Part shown: positions 25,072 to 33,413 of the stretch, one piece after another
How positions within the stretch are numbered: position 1 is the stretch's first letter
Layout: every line of letters begins with the position of its first letter
NCBI GenBank assembly: GCA_963717475.1
Contig: OY970337.1
Coordinates: forward strand, 2,294,001-2,358,000
Length of the DNA: 64,000 nt
From: AC-32 sp963717475
Lineage (GTDB): Bacteria > Actinomycetota > Thermoleophilia > Gaiellales > Gaiellaceae
Reading direction: 5' to 3'
Made by a program: the position numbers and the translations under genes
The notes under the pieces: generated by a model
The model's input: the letters and a program-made list of their open reading frames with translations, nothing else
The model's database searches: none
What the model was told of the DNA's origin: nothing

Positions 25072-26539
25072 GTGGCGGCCGATCGCCGGAACCTGATCGT
25101 CGTCTCGAATCGCGGGCCGGTCACCTACTCGCGCGAGAACGGCGAGCGCGTGGCGCGTCGCGGAGGCGGCGGGCTCGTCACCGCTCTTCGCGGGCTCGTG
25201 GCCCATCACGACGTCACCTGGATCGCGAGCGCGATGAGCGACGAGGACCGCGCGGTTGCTGCCGAGGGCCCGGTCGACGAGAGCCTCGGCAACGGCTCGA
25301 CCGTCCGGCTGCGGCTCGTCGAGCACGACGCGACGGCGTACGACTGGTTCTACAACGTCGTCTCGAACCCGATGCTCTGGTTCCTGCAGCACTACCTCTG
25401 GGAGCTTGCGTACACGCCGACGATCGACATCGCGCTCAAGCACGCGTGGACAGACGGCTACGCGCGGGTGAACGAGGGGTTCGCGGACGCGGTCATCGAG
25501 GAGCTGGACGCGGCACCCGAGACGCCGGTGTTCTTCCACGACTACCACCTCTATCTCGCGCCGAGACTCGTCCGCGACCGTGCGCCGGACGCGCTGCTCG
25601 CGCATTTCGTCCACATCCCGTGGCCGCAGCCGGACTACTGGCACGTGCTCCCGAAGGGGATGCGGACCGCGATCCACGACGGGCTCCTCGCGAACGACGT
25701 GATCGGGTTCCACGCCGACCGCTGGCGGATCAACTTCCTTCGCTCGTCGCGCGGATCTCCTCGGTGCCGAGTGCGACTTCGTCGAGTACTGCGCGGAGCA
25801 CGCCGGCAGGCGCTCGCTCGTCAGCGTCCATCCGATCTCCGTCGACCCGGCCGAGTTCGAGGAGCTGGCGCAGAGCGAGGCGGTGCTCGCGGCCGAGCGT
25901 GAGCTGGTCGAGCGGCGGCCGGAGCAGCTGATCCTCCGCGTCGACCGGACCGACCCGTCGAAGAACATCGTGCGCGGCTTCCGCGCCTACGAGCTCTACC
26001 TCGAGGCCCAGCCCGACGCGCACGGCCGGGTCGGGATGCTCGCCCTGCTCGACCCGTCCAGGCAGGACATCCCCGAGTACTCCGAGTACGTTGCCGCGAT
26101 CCAGCGCGAGGCGCGGCGCGTGAACGACCGGTTCCAGCGCGGCGGCTGGATGCCGATCGAGGTGAGCGTCGAGGACAACTTCCCGGCTGCGGTCGCCGCC
26201 TACAAACAGTTCGACGTCCTCTTCGTCAACGCGATCTTCGACGGCATGAACCTCGTCTCGAAGGAAGCGCCCCTGGTGAACGAGCGGGACGGCGTTGTGG
26301 TCCTGTCCGAGAACACCGGGGCATACGAGGAGCTGCAGGACTGGGTCGTTCGCGTGAACCCGTTCGACGTGGCCGGCCAGGCCGAGGCCTTGAGCCGGGC
26401 TCTCGCGATGTCGCAGGCGAAGCGGCACGAGCGGCTGGAGGCGATCCGCGCTCACGTGCGCGAGCACGACATCGCCGGCTGGATCGAAGGACAGCTCGCC
26501 GACCTCGACCGTTGCGTCGCGGGCGCCGCGTCGCGATAG
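25072..26539 (+). CDS. otsA: Alpha,alpha-trehalose-phosphate synthase (OtsA, GT20), single frame break
   Basis: Makes trehalose-6-phosphate from UDP- or GDP-glucose and glucose-6-phosphate. The first part has LIVVSNRGPVTYSREN, GGGGLVTAL, HDYHLYLAPRLVRDRAP and FHADRWRINFLRS. After that the protein continues in the next frame as CADLLGAECDFVEYCAEHAG, then RVDRTDPSKNIVRGF, NAIFDGMNLVSKEAPLVNERDG and VVLSENTGAYEEL. Removing one C at about 25748 restores a continuous protein of about 488 residues. All key motifs survive, so an indel error is likely. No phosphatase (OtsB) is seen nearby. Confidence 0.88.
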
Positions 26540-26542
26540 CGT
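26537..26542 (+). promoter_or_regulatory. -10 element TAGCGT upstream of moaC
   Basis: The hexamer overlaps the otsA stop (TAG) and ends 7 bases before the moaC ATG at 26550, the spacing seen at other likely leaderless starts in this window. Confidence 0.35.
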
Positions 26543-26549
26543 TTCGGGC

Positions 26550-26990
26550 ATGAGCGAGCTTTCGCACGTGGACGACTCGGGTGCCGTTCGGATGGTCGAC
26601 GTCGGCGACAAGCCGGTCTCGCGCCGGCGCGCGCGGGCTCGGGCGGTCGTGCGGATGGCTCCCGAGACGGCCTCGCGCCTCGGCGAGCTGCCCAAGGGGG
26701 ATGCTTTGGGAGCCGCACGGCTCGCTGGGATCATGGCCGCGAAGCGCACTTCTGAGCTCATCCCGTTGTGCCATCCACTGCCGCTCACGCACGTCGCGGT
26801 CGAGTTGCAGGTCGGCGACGGTCTGGTGGAGATCGAGGCTTCCGCCGAGACCGCCGCGCAAACCGGAGTCGAGATGGAGGCCCTTGTCGCCGCCTCGGTC
26901 GCCGCGCTGACGATCTACGACATGGCGAAGGCCGTCGACTCCGGGATGGAGATCGGCGAGGTGCGCTTGCTCGAGAAGGTGAAGGAGTGA
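26550..26990 (+). CDS. moaC: Cyclic pyranopterin monophosphate synthase MoaC
   Basis: A 146-residue enzyme of the first step of molybdopterin synthesis, acting after MoaA. Motifs are clear: MVDVGDKPVSRRRARARA, KGDALGAARLAGIMAAKRTSELIPLCHPLPL, VEIEASAETAAQTGVEMEALVAASVAALTIYDM and DSGMEIGEVRLLEK. The next gene moaB overlaps by 4 bases (GTGA). The moaA gene is not in the window. Confidence 0.95.
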   Translation: MSELSHVDDSGAVRMVDVGDKPVSRRRARARAVVRMAPETASRLGELPKGDALGAARLAGIMAAKRTSELIPLCHPLPLTHVAVELQVGDGLVEIEASAETAAQTGVEMEALVAASVAALTIYDMAKAVDSGMEIGEVRLLEKVKE

Positions 26991-27467
26991 GAGCGGCCGT
27001 CGTCACCGTCTCGGACGGTGCCTCCGAGGGGACGCGCGAGGACGAGAGCGGCGACCTGCTCGCCGAGCTGCTCGCGGCTGAGGGCTACGAGGTCGAGCGG
27101 CGCGTCGTCCCCGACGAGCGGGACGCGATCGCCGATGCGATCGTCGAGCTGGCCGAGGAGGCGGTCGTCGTGCTCACGACCGGAGGAACCGGAGTCGCCC
27201 CGCGGGACGTCACGCCCGAGGCCACGCGCGACGTGCTCGAGCGAGACGCGCCCGGAATCGCCGAGGCGATCCGCGCCGACTCGATCGCGAAGACCCCGCA
27301 TGCGCCTCCTCTCGCGCGGGCTCGCCGGGGTGCGTGGGCGTGCGCTGGTCGTGAACCTGCCCGGCTCGCCCGGCGGCTGCCGCGACGGCTTCGCGGTGCT
27401 GCGTCCGGCTCTCGGGCACGCCGTCTCGCTCCTGGCCGGCGAGCCGACCGCCCATCGCCAGACATGA
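26987..27467 (+). CDS. moaB: Molybdenum cofactor biosynthesis protein MoaB/Mog family, single frame break
   Basis: A MogA/MoaB-like molybdopterin adenylyltransferase of about 159 residues. The first frame has VVTVSDGASEGTREDESGDLL, VVPDERDAI, VVLTTGGTGVAPRDVTPEAT and AEAIRADSIAKTP. The second frame continues MRLLSRGLAGVRGRALVVNLPGSPGGCRDGF. Removing one C near 27299 joins them as AKTPMRLLSRG, which is exactly the family pattern. It is translationally coupled to moaC through GTGA. Confidence 0.85.
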
Positions 27468-27500
27468 GCGTAGGCTTGACGGAGCTCAACAGAGAGCGGA

Positions 27501-27530
27501 GGCGCCGGCTTTGCCGGTGCCGGGAGCGGG
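27501..27530 (+). repeat. Hairpin-forming dispersed repeat, copy 1 (before ubiA)
   Basis: The 30-base element GGCGCCGGC-TTT-GCCGGTGCC plus GGGAGCGGG lies one base before the ubiA ATG. The two arms pair with one G-T mismatch around a TTT loop. A near-identical element is at 61362-61390. Confidence 0.6.
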
Positions 27531-27531
27531 A

Positions 27532-28389
27532 ATGAGCGCTCTCGCTTATCCCGTTCGGTTCGCGCGGCTCGTCAAGTTCGAGCACACGGTCTTCGCGCTG
27601 CCGTTCGCGTACGTGGGCGCCTTCCTGGCCGTCGACGCGGTGCCGAGCGCGCACGACCTGCTCTGGATCACGGTCGCGATGGTCGGCGCGCGCTCGCTGG
27701 CGATGGGCCTGAACCGGCTGATCGACGCGGGCCTGGACGCGCGCAACCCGCGGACGGCGCGGCGCGAGCTGCCGAGCGGGCTGCTCTCGCCGGCGCAGGT
27801 GGTCTTGTTCTGCGCGGCGTCGCTCGCAATCTTCCTGATCGCGGTCTTCCAGCTCGACCCGCTCGTCCACTGGCTCTGGCCGATCCCGGTCGCGGGCTTC
27901 GTGATCTATCCGTATCTCAAGCGTTGGACCTGGCTCTGCCACCTCTGGCTCGGCGCGGTCGACGGGCTCGCGCCGGTCGGGGCGTGGGCGGCGATCACCG
28001 GGACGATCCCGTGGGAGGCGTGGGCCCTGGGCGGCGCGGTCGCGCTGTGGGTCGCCGGCTTCGATTTCTTCTACGCGCTGCTCGACGTCGAGATCGACCG
28101 GCAGCAGGGTCTCCAGTCGATCGCGGTGCGCTTCGGCGAGCGGGGCGCGTTCCTCGGCGCGCGGCTCTTCCACCTCGGGACCGTCGTGCTGCTCGTCGCC
28201 GCGGGGCTCGGCCTGCCGGTCGGCGTGTTCTACTGGCTCGGCGTCGCCGCGGTCGCGCTGTTGCTCGCGTACGAGCATTCGCTGGTGCGCCCGGGCGATC
28301 TGCGCCGGCTAGACACCGCGTTCTTCACGATGAACGGGGTCATCTCGGTCGGGTTCTTCCTCTTCGTGCTCGCGGACGTGCTCGCGTGA
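27532..28389 (+). CDS. UbiA-family prenyltransferase
   Basis: A 285-residue polytopic prenyltransferase that attaches a polyprenyl chain to an aromatic acceptor, probably in menaquinone biosynthesis. The first Asp-rich site is in NRLIDAGLDARNPRTARRELPSG and the second is YALLDVEIDRQQGLQSIA. The length and motifs fit the UbiA/MqnP group; MqnP of the futalosine route is an attractive guess, but no mqn gene is seen here. The ATG follows a hairpin repeat. The stop overlaps the ccmA start (GTGA), linking quinone and cytochrome functions in one unit. Confidence 0.85.
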   Translation: MSALAYPVRFARLVKFEHTVFALPFAYVGAFLAVDAVPSAHDLLWITVAMVGARSLAMGLNRLIDAGLDARNPRTARRELPSGLLSPAQVVLFCAASLAIFLIAVFQLDPLVHWLWPIPVAGFVIYPYLKRWTWLCHLWLGAVDGLAPVGAWAAITGTIPWEAWALGGAVALWVAGFDFFYALLDVEIDRQQGLQSIAVRFGERGAFLGARLFHLGTVVLLVAAGLGLPVGVFYWLGVAAVALLLAYEHSLVRPGDLRRLDTAFFTMNGVISVGFFLFVLADVLA

Positions 28390-28970
28390 TCCAGGCGGCC
28401 GGCCTCGAGAAGCGATACGGGTTCAAGCGCGTGCTGCGCGGAGTCGACTTCGACCTTGCGCGCGGCGGCTTCCTCGTCGTCACCGGGCCGAACGGGGCCG
28501 GGAAGACGACGCTGCTGCGGCTTTGCGCCGGGCTCGCCATCCCGACGGGTGGCACGCTCGACGTCGAGACCGACCGCAGCGGGATCGGCTTCCTTGCACA
28601 CGAGCCGCTCGTCTACCGGGAGCTGACGGCGCTGGAGAACCTCGACCTCTACGGCCGGCTCTATCGCGTCCCGGAACGGCGCGAGCGGATCGGGATGCTG
28701 CTCGAGCGCTTCGGGCTCTGGGAGCAGCGGCGCGAGCGGGCCGCTGCGCTGTCGCGCGGCCAGCTGCAGCGGCTCGCGCTCTGCCGGTCGCTGCTGCACA
28801 AGCCGGAGCTGCTGATCCTCGACGAGCCGTTCTCGGGGCTCGATGCGGAGGGCGCGGAGCTGCTCGACCGCGAGCTCGCGGAGATGCGCGGCAAGCGGAC
28901 GCTGCTCGTCTCGACGCACGACCCGGAGCGCGTCGCGCCGTTGCAGACCGGGAGGCTGGCGCTTGCCTAG
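28386..28970 (+). CDS. ccmA: Heme exporter ATP-binding protein CcmA
   Basis: A short 194-residue ABC ATPase for cytochrome c maturation. Walker A is GPNGAGKTT, the signature is LSRGQLQRLALCRSLL, Walker B is LLILDEPFSGLD, and the switch His is in VSTHD. The small size and the direct link to ccmB identify it among ABC ATPases. The GTG overlaps the ubiA stop, and its own stop lies within ccmB. Confidence 0.9.
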   Translation: MIQAAGLEKRYGFKRVLRGVDFDLARGGFLVVTGPNGAGKTTLLRLCAGLAIPTGGTLDVETDRSGIGFLAHEPLVYRELTALENLDLYGRLYRVPERRERIGMLLERFGLWEQRRERAAALSRGQLQRLALCRSLLHKPELLILDEPFSGLDAEGAELLDRELAEMRGKRTLLVSTHDPERVAPLQTGRLALA

Positions 28971-29604
28971 GTACTTCGCCGACGCGGCCATCCTGGCCCG
29001 TAAGGACCTGCGGCTCGAGCTGCGGGCGCGGGACACGCTGCCGGCGATGCTGCTCTTCGTCCTCGCGATGCTCGCGATCTTCCACTTCGCGCTGCCGGCA
29101 GGCTCGTCGCGTCTCTCCGAGCTCGGGCTGCTCTGGGTCGCGATCGTCTTCACGGCGCTGCTCGGCCTCGGCCGCGCGTTCGTGGCGGAGCGGGAACAGG
29201 GGCTGCTCGACGCGCTTGTTCTCGCGCCGTGCGACCGCAGCGCGATCTGGCTCGCGAAGGGGATCGCGACGTTCGTCTTCCTGGCTCTGGCCGAGGTGGT
29301 CGCGCTGCCCGCGTTCGCGCTCTTCTTCCGGCCGATCGGCTGGTCGACGATCGCCGCTGTGCTGCTGGCCGATCTCGGCATCTGCGCGGTCGGCGTCCTG
29401 CTCTCGGCGATGGCTGCGGCCGGCCGGGCGCGCGAGTTGTTGATGCCGCTGCTGTTTCTGCCTCTCGCGCTCCCGATCGTGATCGGCGGCGTCGGGGCGA
29501 GCGTTGTCGACGCGCCCGGCCGCTACCTGGCCTTCCTCGCGCTCTACGACGCGATCTTCACGGTGCTCGCCTGGGCGTCGTTCGAGTACGTCGTCACGGA
29601 GTAA
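28963..29604 (+). CDS. ccmB: Heme exporter membrane protein CcmB
   Basis: A 213-residue membrane protein with six predicted helices. The start has AILARKDLRLELRARDTLPAMLLFVL and the middle has FVAEREQGLLDALVLAPCDRSAIWLAKGI, the typical cytoplasmic loop of CcmB. It forms the release complex with CcmA. The TTG at 28963 is used; it overlaps ccmA by 8 bases. The 3' end overlaps the convergent ccmF gene by 11 bases. Confidence 0.9.
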   Translation: MPRYFADAAILARKDLRLELRARDTLPAMLLFVLAMLAIFHFALPAGSSRLSELGLLWVAIVFTALLGLGRAFVAEREQGLLDALVLAPCDRSAIWLAKGIATFVFLALAEVVALPAFALFFRPIGWSTIAAVLLADLGICAVGVLLSAMAAAGRARELLMPLLFLPLALPIVIGGVGASVVDAPGRYLAFLALYDAIFTVLAWASFEYVVTE

Positions 29605-31621
29605 CGGGCACGGGCTCGGCGTGGCTCGCCAGGCGGCGCTGCTCGCGGGCGTCGGGCCACATCGCAATCAGTGCGCCGAGCAGGAAGACGAGTCCGGCGA
29701 GCCAGACGAACGGGACCAGCGGGTTCACGAGCACCTTCAGGACCACCGAGCCGTCCTTGTTGAACTGGTCGCCGATCACGAACAGGTCCTGCGCGCGGAG
29801 CCAGTCGGTGTGGATCGCGACCTCGTTCGAGACCTGCTGCTCGGCGGGGTAGTCGTTCTTGCCGGCCAAGATCATGGTCGGGCTTTCGTTGCCGCGCGAG
29901 ACCGCCAGGCGCGCGCGCTCCTCGAGCGAGTTCGGCCCCCGGTGGACGACGGTGCCGAGGTAGTGGAGCCGGTAGCCGCGGATCGTCATCGACTGGCCGG
30001 GCTTCAGGTGCCGCACCTTGGTCGCGCCGTACGCGCCGCCGGCGATCCCGATCGCGAGCAGGACGATCGCTGCGTGGACGACGTAGCCGCCGTAGCGGCG
30101 CCGGTTGCGCCCAACGAGCGAGTTGAAGGCGCCGAGCCAGGTGCGCTCGCCGAGTTGCTTTCGCGCTCGGGTCCCGCGCGCGAACTCCAGCACGATCGCC
30201 GCGAGCACGAAGATCGAGAACGTGTAGGCGACGAGACCCGGCGTGCTCGAGCCGGCGCCGAGCGCGATCAGGATTCCGCCTGCGACCAACGCCGCGACCG
30301 CGGGCCAGATCAGGCTCATGCCGAGCGCCCGCAGAGAGCTCCGCCGCCAGGCGACGAGCGGGCCGATCCCCATCAGCAGCAGGAGGGGCAGCCCGATCAC
30401 GCGCAGGAAGAAGTTGAAGTAGGGCGGCCCCACGGTGAACTTCTCGCCGCGTACGGCCTCCGAGAGGAGCGGGAAGGCGACCCCCCAGAGCACGATCAGC
30501 GTGAAGGCGACGAGCAGCAGGTTGTTGTAGAGGAACGCGGCCTCGCGGGAGGCGAGCGACTCGAGCCGCGTGCGCGCGCGTAGCAGCGGCAGTCGCCAGA
30601 GGATCAGCGCGGTCGAGAAGGCCGCGGCGACGCAGATGAAGCCGAGGAACCACGGCCCGATCGACGACTGCGCGAAGCTGTGGATCGAGCTGAGCACGCC
30701 GCTCCGCGTCAGGAACGTGCCGAAAAGAGAGAGGCAGAACGCGAGCGAGACGAGCACCATGTTCCAGACTCGGAGCATGTTCTTCTTCTCCTGCACCATC
30801 ACCGAGTGCAGGAAGGCGGTCGCGGCGAGCCACGGCATCAGCGCCGCGTTCTCGACCGGGTCCCATGCGTAGTAGCCGCCCCAGCCGACCTCCTCGTAGG
30901 CCCACTTGGCACCGAGCAGGATCCCGATCCCGAGCGCGGCCCAGGCGAGGAGCGTCCAGCGGCGGGTGACGACGATCCAGCGCTCGTCGGTGCGGCCGGA
31001 GATCATCGCGCCGGCGGCGAACACGAAGGGGATCGTCATCCCGACGTAGCCGAGGTAGAGCAGCGGCGGGTGGATCACCATGTACGGGTTCTGCAGGCTC
31101 GGCGTGAGGCCGGCGCCGTCGGCGGGCGCGACCTGGCGCGCGAACGGGCTGGCGACGAAGGACAGCACGACCGTGAAGAAGACGGCGACGCCGCCGAGCA
31201 CCGGGACCGTCCACGGCAGGAGCCGGCGGATCAGCTCGCGGTTGAGCAGCACCGCGGCCGATCCCAGGCCCGTCAGGACGAGCAGCCAGAGGAGCAGCGA
31301 TCCCTCTTGCCCGCCCCAGAACGCGGTGAACGAGTAGGGGAACGGCAGCTTCAGGCTCGAATGCTGGGCGACGTAGGTGAACGAGAAGTCGCGCGTGCGG
31401 AATGCGTTCAGGAGGACGAGCGCAGCGACGGCCGCGGCCGCGAAGACGCCGACGAGCGCGTTGCGCGCGGACTCGTGGAGGCGCCGCCGTCCCGAGTAGG
31501 CGGCGAGGCTCCCCGCGACCACTGCGTAGAGCGCGAGGCCGAAGGCGGTGATGAGCGCGGCCCGGCCGAGATCAGCCACGTCGGCGAGTGTAGCGGCGAG
31601 TAGGTCGTCTTCTGCGATCAT
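29594..31621 (-). CDS. ccmF: Heme lyase CcmF/NrfE-type cytochrome c assembly protein
   Basis: A large polytopic heme-handling protein of about 660-675 residues, which attaches heme to apocytochrome c. The Trp-rich motif WGGYYAWDPVENAALMPWL is present, together with HPPLLYLGYVG, GTFLTRSGVLSSIHSFA, and a periplasmic C-terminal domain with FVIGDQFNKDGSVVLKVLVNPLVPFVWLAG. The ATG at 31621 is the longest plausible start; the GTG at 31579 (MADLGRAALITAF) fits homologues better. It faces away from ccmC. No ccmE, ccmG or ccmH gene is in the window. Confidence 0.9.
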   Translation of the reverse strand: MIAEDDLLAATLADVADLGRAALITAFGLALYAVVAGSLAAYSGRRRLHESARNALVGVFAAAAVAALVLLNAFRTRDFSFTYVAQHSSLKLPFPYSFTAFWGGQEGSLLLWLLVLTGLGSAAVLLNRELIRRLLPWTVPVLGGVAVFFTVVLSFVASPFARQVAPADGAGLTPSLQNPYMVIHPPLLYLGYVGMTIPFVFAAGAMISGRTDERWIVVTRRWTLLAWAALGIGILLGAKWAYEEVGWGGYYAWDPVENAALMPWLAATAFLHSVMVQEKKNMLRVWNMVLVSLAFCLSLFGTFLTRSGVLSSIHSFAQSSIGPWFLGFICVAAAFSTALILWRLPLLRARTRLESLASREAAFLYNNLLLVAFTLIVLWGVAFPLLSEAVRGEKFTVGPPYFNFFLRVIGLPLLLLMGIGPLVAWRRSSLRALGMSLIWPAVAALVAGGILIALGAGSSTPGLVAYTFSIFVLAAIVLEFARGTRARKQLGERTWLGAFNSLVGRNRRRYGGYVVHAAIVLLAIGIAGGAYGATKVRHLKPGQSMTIRGYRLHYLGTVVHRGPNSLEERARLAVSRGNESPTMILAGKNDYPAEQQVSNEVAIHTDWLRAQDLFVIGDQFNKDGSVVLKVLVNPLVPFVWLAGLVFLLGALIAMWPDAREQRRLASHAEPVPVTP

Positions 31622-31633
31622 TCCAGCGGTTTC

Positions 31634-32323
31634 GTGCTCGCCCGGCTTCGTCAGCTCCCGCTTCCCGTGCTCGCGGTGTCGACCGTCGTCCTCGCAGCGA
31701 CGGCGCTCGCGCTGGTGTTCTTCTACGCGCCGATCGACGCCGACCAGGGGCTCTCGCAGAAGATCTTCTACATCCACGTCCCGATTGCGTTGACCGCGTA
31801 CGCCTGCTTCGCGTGGGGCGCCGCGAAGGCGTTCATCCACCTCTGGAAGCGGACGCCGGGCGCGGACCTCGAGAGCTACACAGCCATTCACCAGGGCGTG
31901 ATCTTCGGTGCTTTGACGCTCGTGACCGGCTCGATCTGGGCTCGGATCTCGTGGGGCCACTGGTGGTCGTGGAGCTCGAACCAGCTCGTCACGTTCCTGA
32001 TCCTGTTCCTCTTCTACTCGGCCTACTTCATGCTCCGGTATTCGGTCGAGGCGGGGCCGGCGCGGGCGAACATGTGCGCGGTCTACGCGCTCTTCGGCGT
32101 CGTGCTGATCCCGGTCAGCTGGCTTTCGATCCGGATCGCGAACGACTACATCCACCCCACGGTCTTCACGACGAACGGGCCGCAGATGTCGGGCTCGATG
32201 TTCCTCGCGTTCTGCGTCTCGTGGGCGGCGCTGCTGTGCCTCGCCGGGACGATGTACCGGGTCGAGCTGGCCGGGAAGCGGCTGGACTCGAGCCTGCGCG
32301 AGCTGCGGGAGCTTCTCGCGTGA
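31634..32323 (+). CDS. ccmC: Heme exporter protein CcmC
   Basis: A 229-residue six-helix protein of the CcmC/CcsA heme-handling family. The Trp-rich motif is WGHWWSWSSNQLV, a small variant of WGxWWxWDxR. The heme-ligand His residues are in YIHVPIAL and in DYIHPT. It is coupled to a CcmD-like small protein by a GTGA overlap and transcribed towards hemC. Confidence 0.9.
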   Translation: MLARLRQLPLPVLAVSTVVLAATALALVFFYAPIDADQGLSQKIFYIHVPIALTAYACFAWGAAKAFIHLWKRTPGADLESYTAIHQGVIFGALTLVTGSIWARISWGHWWSWSSNQLVTFLILFLFYSAYFMLRYSVEAGPARANMCAVYALFGVVLIPVSWLSIRIANDYIHPTVFTTNGPQMSGSMFLAFCVSWAALLCLAGTMYRVELAGKRLDSSLRELRELLA

Positions 32324-32502
32324 GCGCTTCCGAGAAGTACGTCGCCGCCGCGTATCTCGTCGTCTTCGTGGCGGTGCTGGCCTGGGTCGCGATCATCGCG
32401 ACGAAGCTGGCGCGGCTCGAGCGGGAAGCCGGGGAGCTGACCGAGCTGGCGCGGCGCCGCGCGGACGACCGGTCCGAGGAGCGCGAGAAGGTCTCCGCGT
32501 AG
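32320..32502 (+). CDS. CcmD-like small membrane protein, 60 aa
   Basis: A single N-terminal membrane helix (YVAAAYLVVFVAVLAWVAIIAT) is followed by a charged coiled segment (KLARLEREAGELTELARRRA). Position directly after ccmC, size and topology match CcmD, which helps CcmABC release holo-CcmE. Sequence similarity to CcmD is weak by eye, so the name rests mainly on context. The GTG overlaps the ccmC stop. Confidence 0.75.
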   Translation: MSASEKYVAAAYLVVFVAVLAWVAIIATKLARLEREAGELTELARRRADDRSEEREKVSA

Positions 32503-32503
32503 C

Positions 32504-33331
32504 GTGTTGGTGCGGGTCGGCTCGCGCGGCTCGCGGCTCGCGCTGACGCAGGCGGAGCTGGCAGCCTCCCGGCTGCGAGGGCCGGGCGTGGAGATCGCGT
32601 TGGTACCGATCACGACTGCCGGCGACAAGGACCGGTCGAAGCCGTTCGGCGAGATCGGCACGCGTGGCGTCTTCGTCAAGGAGATCGAGGAGGCGCTGCT
32701 CGCGGGGCGGATCGACGTGGCCGTGCATTCGGCGAAGGACATGACCTCGTCCGACGCCGAGGGGCTCGTCGTGGGCGCGTACCTGGAGCGCGAGGATTCG
32801 CGCGACGCACTGTGCGGCGCTTCGGAGCTGCGGGCGGGGATGCGTGTCGGGACCGCCTCGGTGCGGAGGCGTGCGCAGCTCCTGGCGCTGGAGCCGTCAC
32901 TGTCGGTGGAGCCGCTGCGCGGCAACGTCGAGACGAGGTTGCGCAAGCGCGGGGAGCGGGGCCTCGATGCGGTCGTGCTCGCCGCGTGCGGGCTCGACCG
33001 GCTCGGGCTCGGGTCGGAGATCGGGTTGCGGTTCCCGCCGGAAGAGTTGCTGCCCGAGGCGGGTCAGGGGGCGTTGGCGCTCCAGGTGCGCGCCGGCGAG
33101 GAGGAGCTGGTCGCCGCCGCGGACGACGTCGAGACTCGCAGGCGGGTGGAGGCGGAGCGCGCGTGCGTCTTCGCCATCGGTGGCGGCTGCCTCGCGCCCG
33201 TTGCCGCGCATCACGACGGAACGACGCTGACCGCGCTCGTTGCCGACGAGGATGGCGCCTGGATCGAGCGGCGGAGCGGAGACGACCCTGCAGCGCTGGC
33301 CGCCGAGCTGATGGCGCTCGCGCAGAATTGA
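32504..33331 (+). CDS. hemC: Hydroxymethylbilane synthase HemC
   Basis: Polymerises four porphobilinogens in heme synthesis. Of its 275 residues the clear segments are VRVGSRGSRLALTQAE, GTRGVFVKEIEEALL, DVAVHSAKDM, GTASVRRRAQLLAL, LRGNVETRLRKR, LLPEAGQGALALQVR, and AIGGGCLAPVAAH with the Cys that carries the dipyrromethane cofactor. The GTG at 32504 lies one base after the CcmD-like stop, so heme synthesis is in the same run as cytochrome assembly. Confidence 0.95.
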   Translation: MLVRVGSRGSRLALTQAELAASRLRGPGVEIALVPITTAGDKDRSKPFGEIGTRGVFVKEIEEALLAGRIDVAVHSAKDMTSSDAEGLVVGAYLEREDSRDALCGASELRAGMRVGTASVRRRAQLLALEPSLSVEPLRGNVETRLRKRGERGLDAVVLAACGLDRLGLGSEIGLRFPPEELLPEAGQGALALQVRAGEEELVAAADDVETRRRVEAERACVFAIGGGCLAPVAAHHDGTTLTALVADEDGAWIERRSGDDPAALAAELMALAQN

Positions 33332-33383
33332 CGAAGTCGGCACACCCCCGGCACACACGCGTGCGCTTTTGGCCGCTACCTTG

Positions 33384-33413
33384 AATTTCCCCCGGGTGGG
33401 TGGGGGTTAGGGA
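33384..33413 (+). repeat. G-quadruplex-forming repeat, copy 1 (upstream of hemD)
   Basis: The sequence GGGTGGGTGGGGGTTAGGG (33394-33412) has four runs of at least three G with loops of 1, 1 and 3 bases, a strong parallel G-quadruplex pattern. It is preceded by AATTTCCCCC and ends at the hemD ATG. A near-identical copy is at 62786-62814. Confidence 0.7.
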
